The notes under the pieces were generated by a model that saw only the letters and a program-made list of their open reading frames with translations, searched no databases and was not told where the DNA came from. From positions 1 through 64,000 of the forward strand of contig CAWCNI010000003.1 in the NCBI GenBank assembly GCA_963796915.1: 64,000 nucleotides of DNA, in the 5' to 3' direction. This document shows, in pieces, positions 26,782 to 34,994 of the stretch. The DNA is from JAENWD01 sp963796915. GTDB taxonomy: Bacteria > Acidobacteriota > Vicinamibacteria > Vicinamibacterales > JAENWD01. The position numbers and the translations under genes were made by a program. How positions within the stretch are numbered: the stretch's first letter is position 1; the number at the start of each line of letters is the position of its first letter.

Positions 26782-27494
26782 TTGCGTGGCGGACGCGCCG
26801 GACGGATCTCGACGCGGCTCGGCAGGCTTCGCGCGGGATGCGCGATCAGATCGACGATGACCTGCGAGACATCTTCGGGCGCCAGCTTCCACTCCGTGCC
26901 CGCGCCGTCGCCGCCGCCGGAAAATGCCGTCCGCACCGATCCCGGCATCACGACGCTGACCCGGATGCCGTCGTGGCGGACCTCCTGCATCAAGGCCGCG
27001 CTGAAGGCGTTGAGCCCGGCCTTCGACGCGCAGTACGCCGCGCCGCCGACGAACGGGTTCTCCGCGGCCAGACTGCTGACGTTGATGATCCAGCCGCCGC
27101 CGCGCTGCTTCAGGTGCGGAATCGCCGCGTGACAGCAGTGGAAGACCCCGGTGAGATTGGTGTCCAGCACGCGGTGCCAATCAGCCGGCTGCATGGACGC
27201 CACGTCCACGAAGCCGCCGACCCCGGCGTTGTTGATCAGGATGTCGAGGCCGCCGAATCGGGTGGCTGCGACCTGGATGGCGCGCTCGGCGTCAGCGGCG
27301 TTGCGGACGTCGGCGGCGACAGTGACGAGGCGATCGGACGAGCCCAGCTCCCGGGCAGCCTCCTGCAGCCGCGCTTCGTCGGTGCCGACGATGACGACAG
27401 CAGCGTTTCGGGCGAGCAGATCCCTGGCAGTCGCCAGGCCGATGCCGCGCGACCCGCCAGTCACAAGCGCCGTGCGTCCGTCCAGCATCGACAT
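26778..27494 (-). CDS. Short-chain dehydrogenase/reductase
   Basis: A classical SDR of about 238 residues using NAD(P). The cofactor loop TALVTGGSRGIGLA, the NNAG of ILINNAGVGG, the catalytic Ser in INVSSLAAENP, and Tyr/Lys in YCASKAG are all present. The usual start is one of two nearby ATGs at 27494 or 27488; I give the outer one. The stop overlaps the kinase gene by four bases. The substrate is unknown. It is divergent from the malate-dehydrogenase-like gene with a 37-base gap containing TATACAAT. Confidence 0.88.
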   Translation of the reverse strand: MSMLDGRTALVTGGSRGIGLATARDLLARNAAVVIVGTDEARLQEAARELGSSDRLVTVAADVRNAADAERAIQVAATRFGGLDILINNAGVGGFVDVASMQPADWHRVLDTNLTGVFHCCHAAIPHLKQRGGGWIINVSSLAAENPFVGGAAYCASKAGLNAFSAALMQEVRHDGIRVSVVMPGSVRTAFSGGGDGAGTEWKLAPEDVSQVIVDLIAHPARSLPSRVEIRPARPPRK

Positions 27495-27531
27495 CAGTGC
27501 CGCCAAACCCCCCGTATACAATACCGTAGCG

Positions 27532-28368
27532 ATGCACACGGTCGCCATCCTCGGCGCCGGCGAGTTGGGCGCCGAAACCGCCCGCACTCTGGCCTGCCAG
27601 GACCTCGTCACCAGCATTCTCCTCGTCGACGCCGCGGCGGCTGTCGCTGCCGGGAAGGCGCTCGATATCCAGCAAAGCGGCCCTGTCGAGGGTTTCGACA
27701 CGCGCGTGGACGGCACGTCCGACCCGAGTCGCGTGATGGGCGCGGACATCGTGGTGCTGGCCGACGACTACGGGCAGGGCGAGAGCCTCGGCGAGCGCGC
27801 GCTGCAACTCCTCGCGCGCGCGCACCAGATGGCGCCCCGCGCCGTGCTGCTGGCCGCCGGGGCGGGCCACCGCGACGTGCTCGGTGTTGCCATGCGTGAG
27901 CTGGGAATCCCGGCAACGCGGCTGATTGGCTCGGCGCCAGTGGCGGCGGTGAGCGCCGCGCGCGCGCTTGTCGCGCTCGACCTCGACGCCTCGCCGGCAG
28001 AGGTCAACCTCACGCTGCTCGGCGCGCCTCCCGGGTGGATTGTCTCGTGGAACGACGGCTCGCTCGCAGGGACGCCACTGACGCAACTCCTGGCGCCGCC
28101 GCGGATCGCGCGCATCGAACGCCTGCTGCAATCGAGCTGGCCGGCGGGCGCCTACCAGCTTGCGTCGGCGGCCGCTGCTGTCGTGAGGGCGATGCTGACC
28201 GAGTCGCGCCGCCGGCTGTGCTGCTTTGCGTCTGACGGGGAACGCCTTGGCACGCCAGCCCACGTCGCGTTGCCCGTCCTGCTCGGGCCGGAGGGCATCC
28301 GCGCAATCCACACGCCGCAGCTCGAGGCGCGTGAGCGCATCGCCCTCGACACGTTGCTCAGAGCCTAG
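27532..28368 (+). CDS. Malate/lactate-dehydrogenase-like protein without catalytic residues
   Basis: The N-terminal Rossmann fold is clear: HTVAILGAGELGAETARTLA, then LLVDAAAAVAAGKALDIQQSG and ADIVVLADD, as in malate dehydrogenase. The catalytic region is not. The usual SARFR position reads SAARA, the GGHGD proton-relay His position reads GAPPG, and the substrate-loop Arg is absent. About 278 residues, slightly short. The gene is convergent with lipB, overlapping by four bases. I call it a dehydrogenase-fold pseudoenzyme; role unknown. Confidence 0.75.
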   Translation: MHTVAILGAGELGAETARTLACQDLVTSILLVDAAAAVAAGKALDIQQSGPVEGFDTRVDGTSDPSRVMGADIVVLADDYGQGESLGERALQLLARAHQMAPRAVLLAAGAGHRDVLGVAMRELGIPATRLIGSAPVAAVSAARALVALDLDASPAEVNLTLLGAPPGWIVSWNDGSLAGTPLTQLLAPPRIARIERLLQSSWPAGAYQLASAAAAVVRAMLTESRRRLCCFASDGERLGTPAHVALPVLLGPEGIRAIHTPQLEARERIALDTLLRA

Positions 28369-29066
28369 ACCGCGTTCCCCGCCGGCTGCTCGTCGGGCAC
28401 GCGCGCGAAGACGTCCGCCATGTGCACGACGAATCGATCCGCCACGACGGGCATGGCCACGGGCCGGCCCAGTTCACGCGCCAGCGACGTGACGCCCCTG
28501 TCGGCGATGCCGCACGGCACGATCAGGCTGAAGTAGTCGAGGTCGGTCTCGACATTCAGTGCGATGCCGTGGCTCGTGATCCATCTCGAGATGCGAATGC
28601 CGACCGCGCCGACCTTTCTGTCGCCGACCCAGGCGCCGCTGGCGCCGGCCACGCGTCCCGCCTCGACCCCGTAGTCGGAGCAGACGCGGATCATCACGTC
28701 CTCGAGATCGCGCACGTAGCGATGCACGTCTTGCCGATCGGGCCGCAGATCCAGGATGGGGTAGGCCACGAGCTGTCCCGGCCCGTGGTACGTGACGTCG
28801 CCGCCCCTGCCGGTTTCGAACAGCTCGACGCCCTGGCTCGACAACTCCGCTGGCGACGCGAGCACATGCGATCGGGACGACGCCAGCTTGACGCCGAGCG
28901 TGATGACGTGAGGATGTTCGAGGAGCAGGAGCGTGTCCGGGATGCGGTCCGCGCGTCGATCTTCGACCAGCTGCTGCTGGAGCTCGAGGCCCTCGGCGTA
29001 GGGAATCGTGCCGAGGCGCCGGACGGCCAGCTGGCGGGCAGGGGTTCCCGACGCGGCTAGACCCAC
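28365..29066 (-). CDS. lipB: Octanoyl-[ACP]:protein N-octanoyltransferase
   Basis: LipB moves octanoyl from acyl-carrier protein to lipoyl domains, the first step of lipoate attachment. The signature GRGGDVTYHGPGQLVAYPIL is intact, the catalytic Lys lies in KVGAVGIRISRW and the catalytic Cys in VPCGIADRGVTSL. The gene overlaps the E2 gene upstream by ten bases, so the target lipoyl protein and its modifying enzyme are coexpressed. Confidence 0.96.
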   Translation of the reverse strand: MGLAASGTPARQLAVRRLGTIPYAEGLELQQQLVEDRRADRIPDTLLLLEHPHVITLGVKLASSRSHVLASPAELSSQGVELFETGRGGDVTYHGPGQLVAYPILDLRPDRQDVHRYVRDLEDVMIRVCSDYGVEAGRVAGASGAWVGDRKVGAVGIRISRWITSHGIALNVETDLDYFSLIVPCGIADRGVTSLARELGRPVAMPVVADRFVVHMADVFARVPDEQPAGNAV

Positions 29067-30295
29067 GACTCGTCGAACTGCTCGAGCGTGTTCTTGAGCG
29101 TCGACAGGAACTGGTCGGCGACCGCGCCGTCGATGATGCGGTGGTCGTAGCCGAGCGTCAGGTATCCCATCATCCTGATCCCAATCGCATCGTTCACCAC
29201 GACCGCCCGTTTCTCGATGGCGCCGATGCCGAGGATCGCCACCTGCGGCTGGTTGATGATGGGCATGCCGAACTGCGCGCCGAAGGTGCCGGGGTTGGTG
29301 ATGGTGAAGGTGCCGCCCTGCACGTCCTCCGGCTTCAGCTGCTTCGCGCGGGCGCGCGCCGCGAGGTCCGCAATCGCGCGGCTGAGGCCGAGCAGGTTCT
29401 TCTCGTTGGCGTTTTTCACGACCGGCACGATCAGCCCCCAGTCGAGGGCGACGGCGATACCGAGATTGACGTCTTTCTTGTAGACGATGTTGTCGCCGTC
29501 GAGCGACGAGTTGATCACCGGGTACTTCGCGATCGCATCGGCGACGGCCTTGGTGATGAAGGACAGGAACGTCAGCTTGACGCCATTGCGCTCGTAGTCG
29601 GCCTTCCGCCGTTCCCGCAGCTGCGCCACCCGCTGGAAGTTGACCTCGAACACGGAGTGCACGTGCGCCGACGTGCGCCGGCTCAGCACCATGTGCTCGG
29701 CGATCTTCTTGCGCATCACCCCCATCGGCACCACTTCGACGTTCTCGCCAGGCCGATAGACCGGCGCCGACGGGCCCGGCTGCGACGACGCCGGCCGGTG
29801 CTCGATGTAGCCCAGGATGTCGTGCTTGGTCACGCGGCCGGCCAGGCCCGTGCCCGGGACCCCGGTGATGTCGACGTTGTGTTCCTTCGCGATGCGCCTG
29901 ACGAGCGGCGAGGAGCGCGTGCGCCTGGCGTCTTCCGGCGCCGGTACGGACTGGTCTGCCGACGGAAGCGGCGTCGCGGTGTCCGCTGACGCGGCAGTGG
30001 TCGGAGCGCCGTCTGCCTGTGCCGTTGCCGCGGCCGGCGCTGTCACGGCCGCCGAGACGCCATCGCCAATCGTCGCGACGACGCTGTTGACTGGGACGGT
30101 CTCGCCTTCGCGAACCTTGATCTCCGAGAGCACGCCCGCGACGGGCGACGGGATCTCGGCGTCGACCTTGTCAGTCGAGATCTCGAAGAGCGGCTCGTCG
30201 CGGCCCACCGTCTCGCCGACCTTCTTGATCCAGCGGACGATGGTGCCTTCGGCGATCGACTCGCCCATCTGGGGCATCAGGACGGGAGTGGACAT
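29057..30295 (-). CDS. Dihydrolipoamide acyltransferase (E2) of a 2-oxoacid dehydrogenase complex
   Basis: E2 carries acyl groups from E1 to CoA in the pyruvate, 2-oxoglutarate or branched-chain complex. One lipoyl domain lies at residues 1-76 with the modified Lys43 in EISTDKVDAEI. A Pro/Ala linker follows, then a peripheral-subunit-binding domain (SPLVRRIAKEHNVDITGV) and the catalytic domain with active-site DHRIIDGAVADQF near residue 385. Which complex it serves cannot be told; sequences with MPQMGESIAEGTI are common in branched-chain or 2-oxoglutarate E2s. E1 genes are not in this window. lpdA lies four bases upstream. Confidence 0.93.
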   Translation of the reverse strand: MSTPVLMPQMGESIAEGTIVRWIKKVGETVGRDEPLFEISTDKVDAEIPSPVAGVLSEIKVREGETVPVNSVVATIGDGVSAAVTAPAAATAQADGAPTTAASADTATPLPSADQSVPAPEDARRTRSSPLVRRIAKEHNVDITGVPGTGLAGRVTKHDILGYIEHRPASSQPGPSAPVYRPGENVEVVPMGVMRKKIAEHMVLSRRTSAHVHSVFEVNFQRVAQLRERRKADYERNGVKLTFLSFITKAVADAIAKYPVINSSLDGDNIVYKKDVNLGIAVALDWGLIVPVVKNANEKNLLGLSRAIADLAARARAKQLKPEDVQGGTFTITNPGTFGAQFGMPIINQPQVAILGIGAIEKRAVVVNDAIGIRMMGYLTLGYDHRIIDGAVADQFLSTLKNTLEQFDESWV

Positions 30296-30298
30296 GGC

Positions 30299-31720
30299 TT
30301 AGATGTGGATGGCCGCGCCGTGTGTCGCGTGCGCCGCCTCGCCCATCGCCTCGGACATGGTCGGGTGCGCGTGAATCGTCCGGATCAGCTCCTCGACCGT
30401 GCATTCCATCCGCAGCGCCAGCACGGCCTCGGCGATCAGCTCCGTCGCGCGCGGCCCGATGATGTGCACGCCGAGAATCTCATCATATTTCTTGTCGGCG
30501 ACGATTTTGACGAAGCCGTCCAGCTCGTCGGCCATCCGCGCCCGGCCCAGGGCACGGAACGGAAAGGTGCCGATTTGCACGTCGGCGCCTGCCGCCCGAG
30601 CCGCCTGCTCGGTCAGGCCGACGCTGCCGATTTCGGGATCGCAATACGTGCATCCGGGGACGTGGTCGTAGTTGATCGGGCGAACGTCGCGACCGGCAAT
30701 CCGCTCGGCGACCAGGATGCCTTCCGCCGAGCTGACGTGCGCCAGCTGCTGGTGCTTGAGGCCTTCGCCAAAGGTGATCACGTCGCCGATGGCGGAGATG
30801 CCCTCGACATTGGTGCGATAGAGCGAGTCGACCTTCACGAAGCCGCGTTCGAGCTGCAGGCCCACCGTCTCCGTGCCAAGGCCCTCGGTGACCGGCCCGC
30901 GGCCGGTCGCGACGAGCAGGTACTCCGCCTTGATCGTCTCCGTCTTGCCGTCCGGAAGCTGCGCTTCCAGGCTCACGCCATCCGCGGCGACGTCGCACCT
31001 CGTGACCTTCGTGCCGGTCAGCGACGTGATGCCCTGTTTCCGGAACGTCCGCAGCAGCTCGGCGGAGACGGCCTCGTCTTCGACAGGCACCAGGCGCGGC
31101 AGCAGCTCGATGATGGTCACCTTGCTGCCGAAGCGGTTGAAGATCGACGCGAACTCCACGCCCACGGCGCCGCTGCCGAGGATGGCGATCGACGCCGGCA
31201 CGCTCTTGAGATTGATCGCCTCGTCGCTCGTGATGACGCGCGTGCGGTCGATGGTCACTCCGGGCACGCTGCGCGGCGTCGATCCGGTGGCGACGATGAT
31301 GTCCTTCGCGAGCAGCTCCTGATCGTCGCCGCCGGTGACCGCAACTTTGCCCTGGCCGAGCAGCCGGGCCGTGCCCTTGATCCAGGTGATGCCGTTCTTC
31401 TTGAAGAGCCCCTCGACGCCCCTGGTCAGCCCCGACACGATCTTGTCTTTGCGGGTCTGCACCGCGGTCATGTCGAGCGCTGGCTGCGCGCCGCCGAGAC
31501 CGATGCCCCAGACGTCGGACGCGTGCTGCACGACCTTCAGCGCATGCGCGTGCTCGAGGAGCGCCTTGGTCGGGATGCACCCCCAGATCAGGCAGGTGCC
31601 GCCGAGGGCCTTCTGCTTTTCGACGACGGCGGTCTTGAGACCGAGCTGCGCGGCGCGGATCGCGGCGACGTACCCGCCGGTCCCGGCGCCAATGACGACC
31701 AGATCGTAGGACTGGGCCAC
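30299..31720 (-). CDS. lpdA: Dihydrolipoyl dehydrogenase (E3)
   Basis: E3 reoxidises dihydrolipoyl groups using FAD and NAD. The FAD site VVIGAGTGGYVAAIRAAQLG, the redox-active disulfide Cys43/Cys48 in GGTCLIWGCIPTKALL, the NAD site IAILGSGAVGVEFASIF and the C-terminal active-site HAHPTMSEA are present. Length is 473 residues, normal for the family. It is followed four bases later by the E2 gene and then lipB, giving a lpdA-E2-lipB operon; the small coiled-coil gene upstream may belong too. Confidence 0.96.
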   Translation of the reverse strand: MAQSYDLVVIGAGTGGYVAAIRAAQLGLKTAVVEKQKALGGTCLIWGCIPTKALLEHAHALKVVQHASDVWGIGLGGAQPALDMTAVQTRKDKIVSGLTRGVEGLFKKNGITWIKGTARLLGQGKVAVTGGDDQELLAKDIIVATGSTPRSVPGVTIDRTRVITSDEAINLKSVPASIAILGSGAVGVEFASIFNRFGSKVTIIELLPRLVPVEDEAVSAELLRTFRKQGITSLTGTKVTRCDVAADGVSLEAQLPDGKTETIKAEYLLVATGRGPVTEGLGTETVGLQLERGFVKVDSLYRTNVEGISAIGDVITFGEGLKHQQLAHVSSAEGILVAERIAGRDVRPINYDHVPGCTYCDPEIGSVGLTEQAARAAGADVQIGTFPFRALGRARMADELDGFVKIVADKKYDEILGVHIIGPRATELIAEAVLALRMECTVEELIRTIHAHPTMSEAMGEAAHATHGAAIHI

Positions 31721-31748
31721 GAAGTCGAACTCCTTCCGGGCCTCGCTC

Positions 31749-31997
31749 TCAGCGCTTGAGCGACGAGAGCGGGATGAACGTCGTAGTGGCTGGCGCCGCC
31801 GCAGGCTCGGGTTCCGCAGTGGTCTCTGGATCGAGCCGCTGCACCTGGGCCTTCAGCCTGCCATGCTCGTAGCGCAGATCCCAGTATGACTGCTGGAGCT
31901 GATCGAGACGGCGAGCGGCCCTCCGCGCCGACGACAATGCGACGAGCGCGAGGAGCCACGCGATTGCCAGCGCCGAAAGAATGCTGAACCAGAGCAT
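31749..31997 (-). CDS. Small membrane-anchored coiled-coil protein, unknown function
   Basis: Eighty-two codons encode one N-terminal membrane helix (MLWFSILSALAIAWLLALVAL), a short coiled coil (SSARRAARRLDQLQQSYWDL, LKAQVQRLDP) and an Ala/Pro/Thr tail ending in SSLKR. I chose the ATG at 31997, with a purine-rich CAGGTGGG upstream; the frame above it has no membrane or coiled-coil character. It lies 28 bases upstream of lpdA. I do not recognise a family. Confidence 0.5.
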   Translation of the reverse strand: MLWFSILSALAIAWLLALVALSSARRAARRLDQLQQSYWDLRYEHGRLKAQVQRLDPETTAEPEPAAAPATTTFIPLSSLKR

Positions 31998-32124
31998 GAA
32001 GCGGCCCACCTGAAACGGGGCAAACTTGTAGGTCTCGGGCGGTTTCAGGGGTGTCAACAGGCGGCACCGCCCACCACGGCGGCCCCACGCCGCACGGCCT
32101 GGCCTTAGAATAGCGCCCACTCCA

Positions 32125-33514
32125 GTGTCCACCCGCCCCCGTACCGTCCTCATCGTGGACCAGGAAGAGGCCTGGCGCGAAGCTGTCGCGGCGGCCCTCA
32201 AGGGCGAGTACCGCGTGCTGCGCGCCGCGAGCAGCGAGTCGGCGCTCGCGATGTTGATGCGCGAGGAAATCGACGCGATGCTGCTCGACGTGGAGCAGCC
32301 GGGTATCGGCGGGTTCGAGACGCTCCGGATCGCGCGCGAGAACTTCGAGCTCACCGAAGTGGTGATGACCGCGCGGTCCTCCGATGTGGACTACGCCGTC
32401 GAAGCGGTCAAACTCGGCGCGTTCCATTTCGTCGCCAAGAGCGGCGGCGCCGACGCGGTGCGCGCGCTGGTCGATCGCGCGCTCGAGCGCCAGGCGCTCA
32501 CGCGCCAGGTGCAGGTGCTGTCGGCGGAAGTCGCCGACGCCACCGAGCGGGAGTTCGTCGTCGGCCCGAGCCGCGCCGTCCAGGAAGTGGTGGACATGGC
32601 CCGCCGGATCGCGGGCCTGTCGGCGACGGTGCTGGTCCTCGGCGAGAGCGGCACCGGCAAGGAGCTCCTCGCACGGCTGCTGCATCGCGAGAGCGCCGCG
32701 CCCGACGGCCCGTTTGTCGCCGTGAACCTGGCGGCCATCCCGCAGGAGCTGGTCGAATCGGTCCTCTTCGGCCACGAGAAGGGCTCCTTCACCGGCGCGA
32801 TGCGTCAGCAGATCGGAAAATTCGAGCTCGCCGGCGGCGGCACGCTCTTCCTCGACGAGATCGGGGACCTGCGGCTCGATCTGCAGGCCAAGCTGCTGCG
32901 CGCGATTCAGGAAGGGGAGATCGAGCGTATCGGCAGCCAGCGTCCGATCAAGGCGACGTTCCGGCTGATCGCCGCCACCAACGTGGATCTCGAGAAGGCG
33001 GTGAAGGAAGGCCGGTTCCGCGACGACCTTTACTACCGGATCAACGTCATCCCCATCAAGCTGCCGCCGCTGCGCGATCGGATCGACGACCTGCCGGACC
33101 TGGCGAAGTTCTTCCTGCGCCGCTACAACACCAGGTTTCGCAAGCAGGTCGAGGCCATTTCCGAGCAGGCGATGCGGATGCTCGAGTCGGTACTGGTGGC
33201 CCGGCAACATCCGCGAGCTGGAGAACCTGATCGAGCGCCTGGTCGCGATCACCGACAAGACGTGGATCACCGAAGACGATCTGCCGTTCGAGTTCCGCAT
33301 GGCGCAGCTCGATCGCACCGAGCGCAAGGGCGAGAGTCTGTTCCAGGAGGCGATGGTGGCCTTCGAGCGCAACCTGCTGGTGCGGGCGCTCGAGAAGAAC
33401 GGATGGAACGTCACCGCGACAGCCCGCTATCTGGGTCTGCCCCTGAGCACCTTCAAGTTCAAGCTGGAAAAGCTGGACGTGCGGGAGTTCGCGCGGCGGT
33501 TGCGGGGGTCGTAG
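32125..33514 (+). CDS. Sigma-54-dependent response regulator (NtrC family, one frameshift)
   Basis: A full NtrC-type activator. The receiver domain has the acidic Asp12, phosphoacceptor Asp55 (AMLLDVEQPG) and Lys105. The AAA+ domain has Walker A GESGTGKE at 173-180, the sigma-54 contact loop GSFTGA at 220-225, and Walker B LFLDEIGDL at 242-250. A Fis-type helix-turn-helix ends the protein (NVTATARYLGLPLSTFKFKL). An extra G near 33190 splits the expected YWWPGNIRELENL, and the tail continues in another frame to 33514. Start is the GTG at 32125. No partner kinase is adjacent. A good -24/-12 promoter lies 1.3 kb downstream. Confidence 0.92.
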
Positions 33515-33548
33515 CGGTTTTCCCGGCCCGCAGGGACGAGAACACTGC

Positions 33549-33577
33549 GGGCTCGACGCGATTCGGGCGTCGAGCCC
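33549..33577. terminator. Inverted repeat between convergent genes
   Basis: GGGCTCGACGC and its exact complement GCGTCGAGCCC flank a seven-base loop. It lies between the regulator and the convergent HU gene and would serve both as a hairpin terminator. There is no clear T-run on either side, so termination is inferred from position and stem strength. Confidence 0.55.
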
Positions 33578-33590
33578 ACAGCGGAGTCTG

Positions 33591-33890
33591 CTACTTGCGG
33601 GGGAGCACCGCGTCTTTCAGGGCCTTCTGGATCCGCGCCTTGACGACGGTCTTGGCGGGAATCTTGATGGCCTCGCCGGTCGCCGGGTTTCGACCCATCC
33701 GAGCCTTGCGCTTCTGCACGACCAGCTTGACCATGCCGGGCAGCGTGAACTCCCCGGAGCGCTTCAGCTCCTTCTCGGCGAGCGCCGCGAGCTCGTCGAA
33801 GTATTCACGAGCCATCGTCCGCTTCACCTCGAACCGCTCCGCGAAATGCGAGAACAGTTCGGACTTGCCCATCCTGCGGGCCTCTGCCAT
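33591..33890 (-). CDS. HU/IHF-family DNA-binding protein
   Basis: A nucleoid protein of about 99 residues. The HU signature is GRNPATGEAIKIPAKTVVKA, preceded by MVKLVVQKRKARM. The N-terminal helices (MGKSELFSHFAERFEVKRTM) are rather diverged from classic HU. I chose the ATG at 33890, which has AAGGGGG seven bases upstream; a longer frame from 33932 lacks such a site. Convergent with the regulator gene. Confidence 0.9.
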   Translation of the reverse strand: MAEARRMGKSELFSHFAERFEVKRTMAREYFDELAALAEKELKRSGEFTLPGMVKLVVQKRKARMGRNPATGEAIKIPAKTVVKARIQKALKDAVLPRK

Positions 33891-34040
33891 GTGCGTCCCC
33901 CTTGAACTGAATATCGTGCGCGCTAGCATCATGAACCGCGAACAGGCCCCGCGCGCGCAAGCGGTCTGTTGCGAAATATGGCCGAAATCCGGCGTATCCT
34001 AGCGCGCGGTTCGAAGGGTGTCAACGCGATTCATTCAAGA

Positions 34041-34081
34041 TTCCTAGGAAAATGTCGCGGGGATGCTAAACTTTTTCCCGC
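34041..34081 (+). promoter_or_regulatory. Palindrome and hairpin immediately before queF
   Basis: TTCCTAGGAA at 34041-34050 is a perfect 10-base palindrome. At 34057-34081 GCGGGGA pairs with TTCCCGC around an 11-base loop, and the queF ATG starts at the next base. The G-rich arm is the only Shine-Dalgarno-like element, so folding could control translation. It does not match the preQ1-I riboswitch pattern as far as I can see. Confidence 0.35.
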
Positions 34082-34432
34082 ATGTCAAGCACGGCGATTG
34101 AGACGTTCCCGAACCCGCGCCCCGGACGGGAGTTCGAAATCGAGATCGAATGTCCGGAATTCACCTCGATGTGCCCGAAGACCGGGCTGCCGGATTTCGG
34201 CATTATTCACATCAGCTACGTGCCGCTCGATCGCTGCATCGAATTGAAATCGTTGAAGTACTACCTGCTGGCCTTTCGCAATCAGGGCATCTTCTACGAG
34301 AGCGCCACCAACCAGATCCTCGACGATCTCGTCGCCTCGTGCGCACCGGTCAGGATGACTGTCGTCGGCGAGTTCACGCCGCGCGGCGGGATCAAGACTT
34401 CTGTGACCGCCACCTACCCGTCGCGCAGCTGA
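34082..34432 (+). CDS. queF: NADPH-dependent preQ0 reductase
   Basis: QueF reduces 7-cyano-7-deazaguanine to preQ1 in queuosine biosynthesis. The short (unimodular) type is indicated by 116 residues. ECPEFTSMCPKTGLPDFG contains the nucleophilic Cys31 and acid Asp38, and YLLAFRNQGIFYES is the second family motif. No other queuosine genes are adjacent. The Smr-domain gene follows 16 bases downstream. Confidence 0.96.
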   Translation: MSSTAIETFPNPRPGREFEIEIECPEFTSMCPKTGLPDFGIIHISYVPLDRCIELKSLKYYLLAFRNQGIFYESATNQILDDLVASCAPVRMTVVGEFTPRGGIKTSVTATYPSRS

Positions 34433-34448
34433 GCGTCCGGGACAGGTC

Positions 34449-34703
34449 ATGCACCGCGTCCCGATCGACGCCGCCCTCGACCTTCACGCCTTCCATCCGC
34501 GCGACCTGCCGTCGGTAGTTGACGAGTACCTGCGCGCCGCGCACGAGTCCGGCCGCCGCGAGGTCCGTCTCATTCACGGCAGGGGCATCGGCGCCGCACG
34601 CGCCCGCGTGCATCAGGTCCTCACGCATCACCCGCTGGTCGTGGCATTCGCCGACGCCGCCGAATCGCACCTGGGCGCGACAGTCGTCACGCTGGCCGGG
34701 TGA
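34449..34703 (+). CDS. Smr-domain protein
   Basis: An 84-residue stand-alone Smr domain, the nuclease-like fold found at the end of MutS2. The LDLHAFHPRDL opening replaces the classic LDLHG, and RLIHGRGIGAARARVHQVL is the central loop. The C-terminal GATVVTL is also typical. Smr domains cleave or bind nucleic acid, recently linked to collided-ribosome rescue; which applies here is unknown. It probably shares a transcript with queF. Confidence 0.88.
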   Translation: MHRVPIDAALDLHAFHPRDLPSVVDEYLRAAHESGRREVRLIHGRGIGAARARVHQVLTHHPLVVAFADAAESHLGATVVTLAG

Positions 34704-34731
34704 GGCGACGGGCCGGAACACACGGGCGCGG

Positions 34732-34877
34732 CTGACGGATCTGTAATCGACGTACTCAACATTGACCACACCCGGCAGGCCGCGGCTGCCGCGGCAGGCA
34801 ATGTCCTGAAGAATTTGGGCCGGTCTGACGGATCTGGCGACACCAAGGCCGCGTTCGGCACGGGCACGGCGATTGCC
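34732..34877 (+). promoter_or_regulatory. Sigma-54 promoter with two 12-base direct repeats upstream
   Basis: GGGCACGGCGATTGCC at 34862-34877 matches the -24/-12 consensus TGGCACGNNNNTTGCW at all invariant positions, including GG and GC spaced correctly. Upstream, CTGACGGATCTG occurs twice as exact direct repeats at 34732-34743 and 34825-34836, 93 bases apart, which would suit an enhancer-binding activator. The gene controlled is the coiled-coil gene starting at 34995. Confidence 0.6.
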
Positions 34878-34994
34878 AATTGCTGCAATCCGGGGGAACG
34901 TGTCGCCGGCCGGGCGTCAGCGCGGCGGGCGGCAGTACCTGTCCGGCGGCGTGCTGCTGCCGGACAATCAGTCCCCCGCGAGGACGCTGAGACT

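Noticed and set aside
31588..33414. 608-codon minus-strand open frame
   Set aside because: Lies opposite the sigma-54 regulator, whose domains are all identifiable; translation is low-complexity.
33970..34081. preQ1 riboswitch before queF
   Set aside because: No A-rich tail pairing with a CUA-type loop was found by eye; kept only as a low-confidence hairpin.
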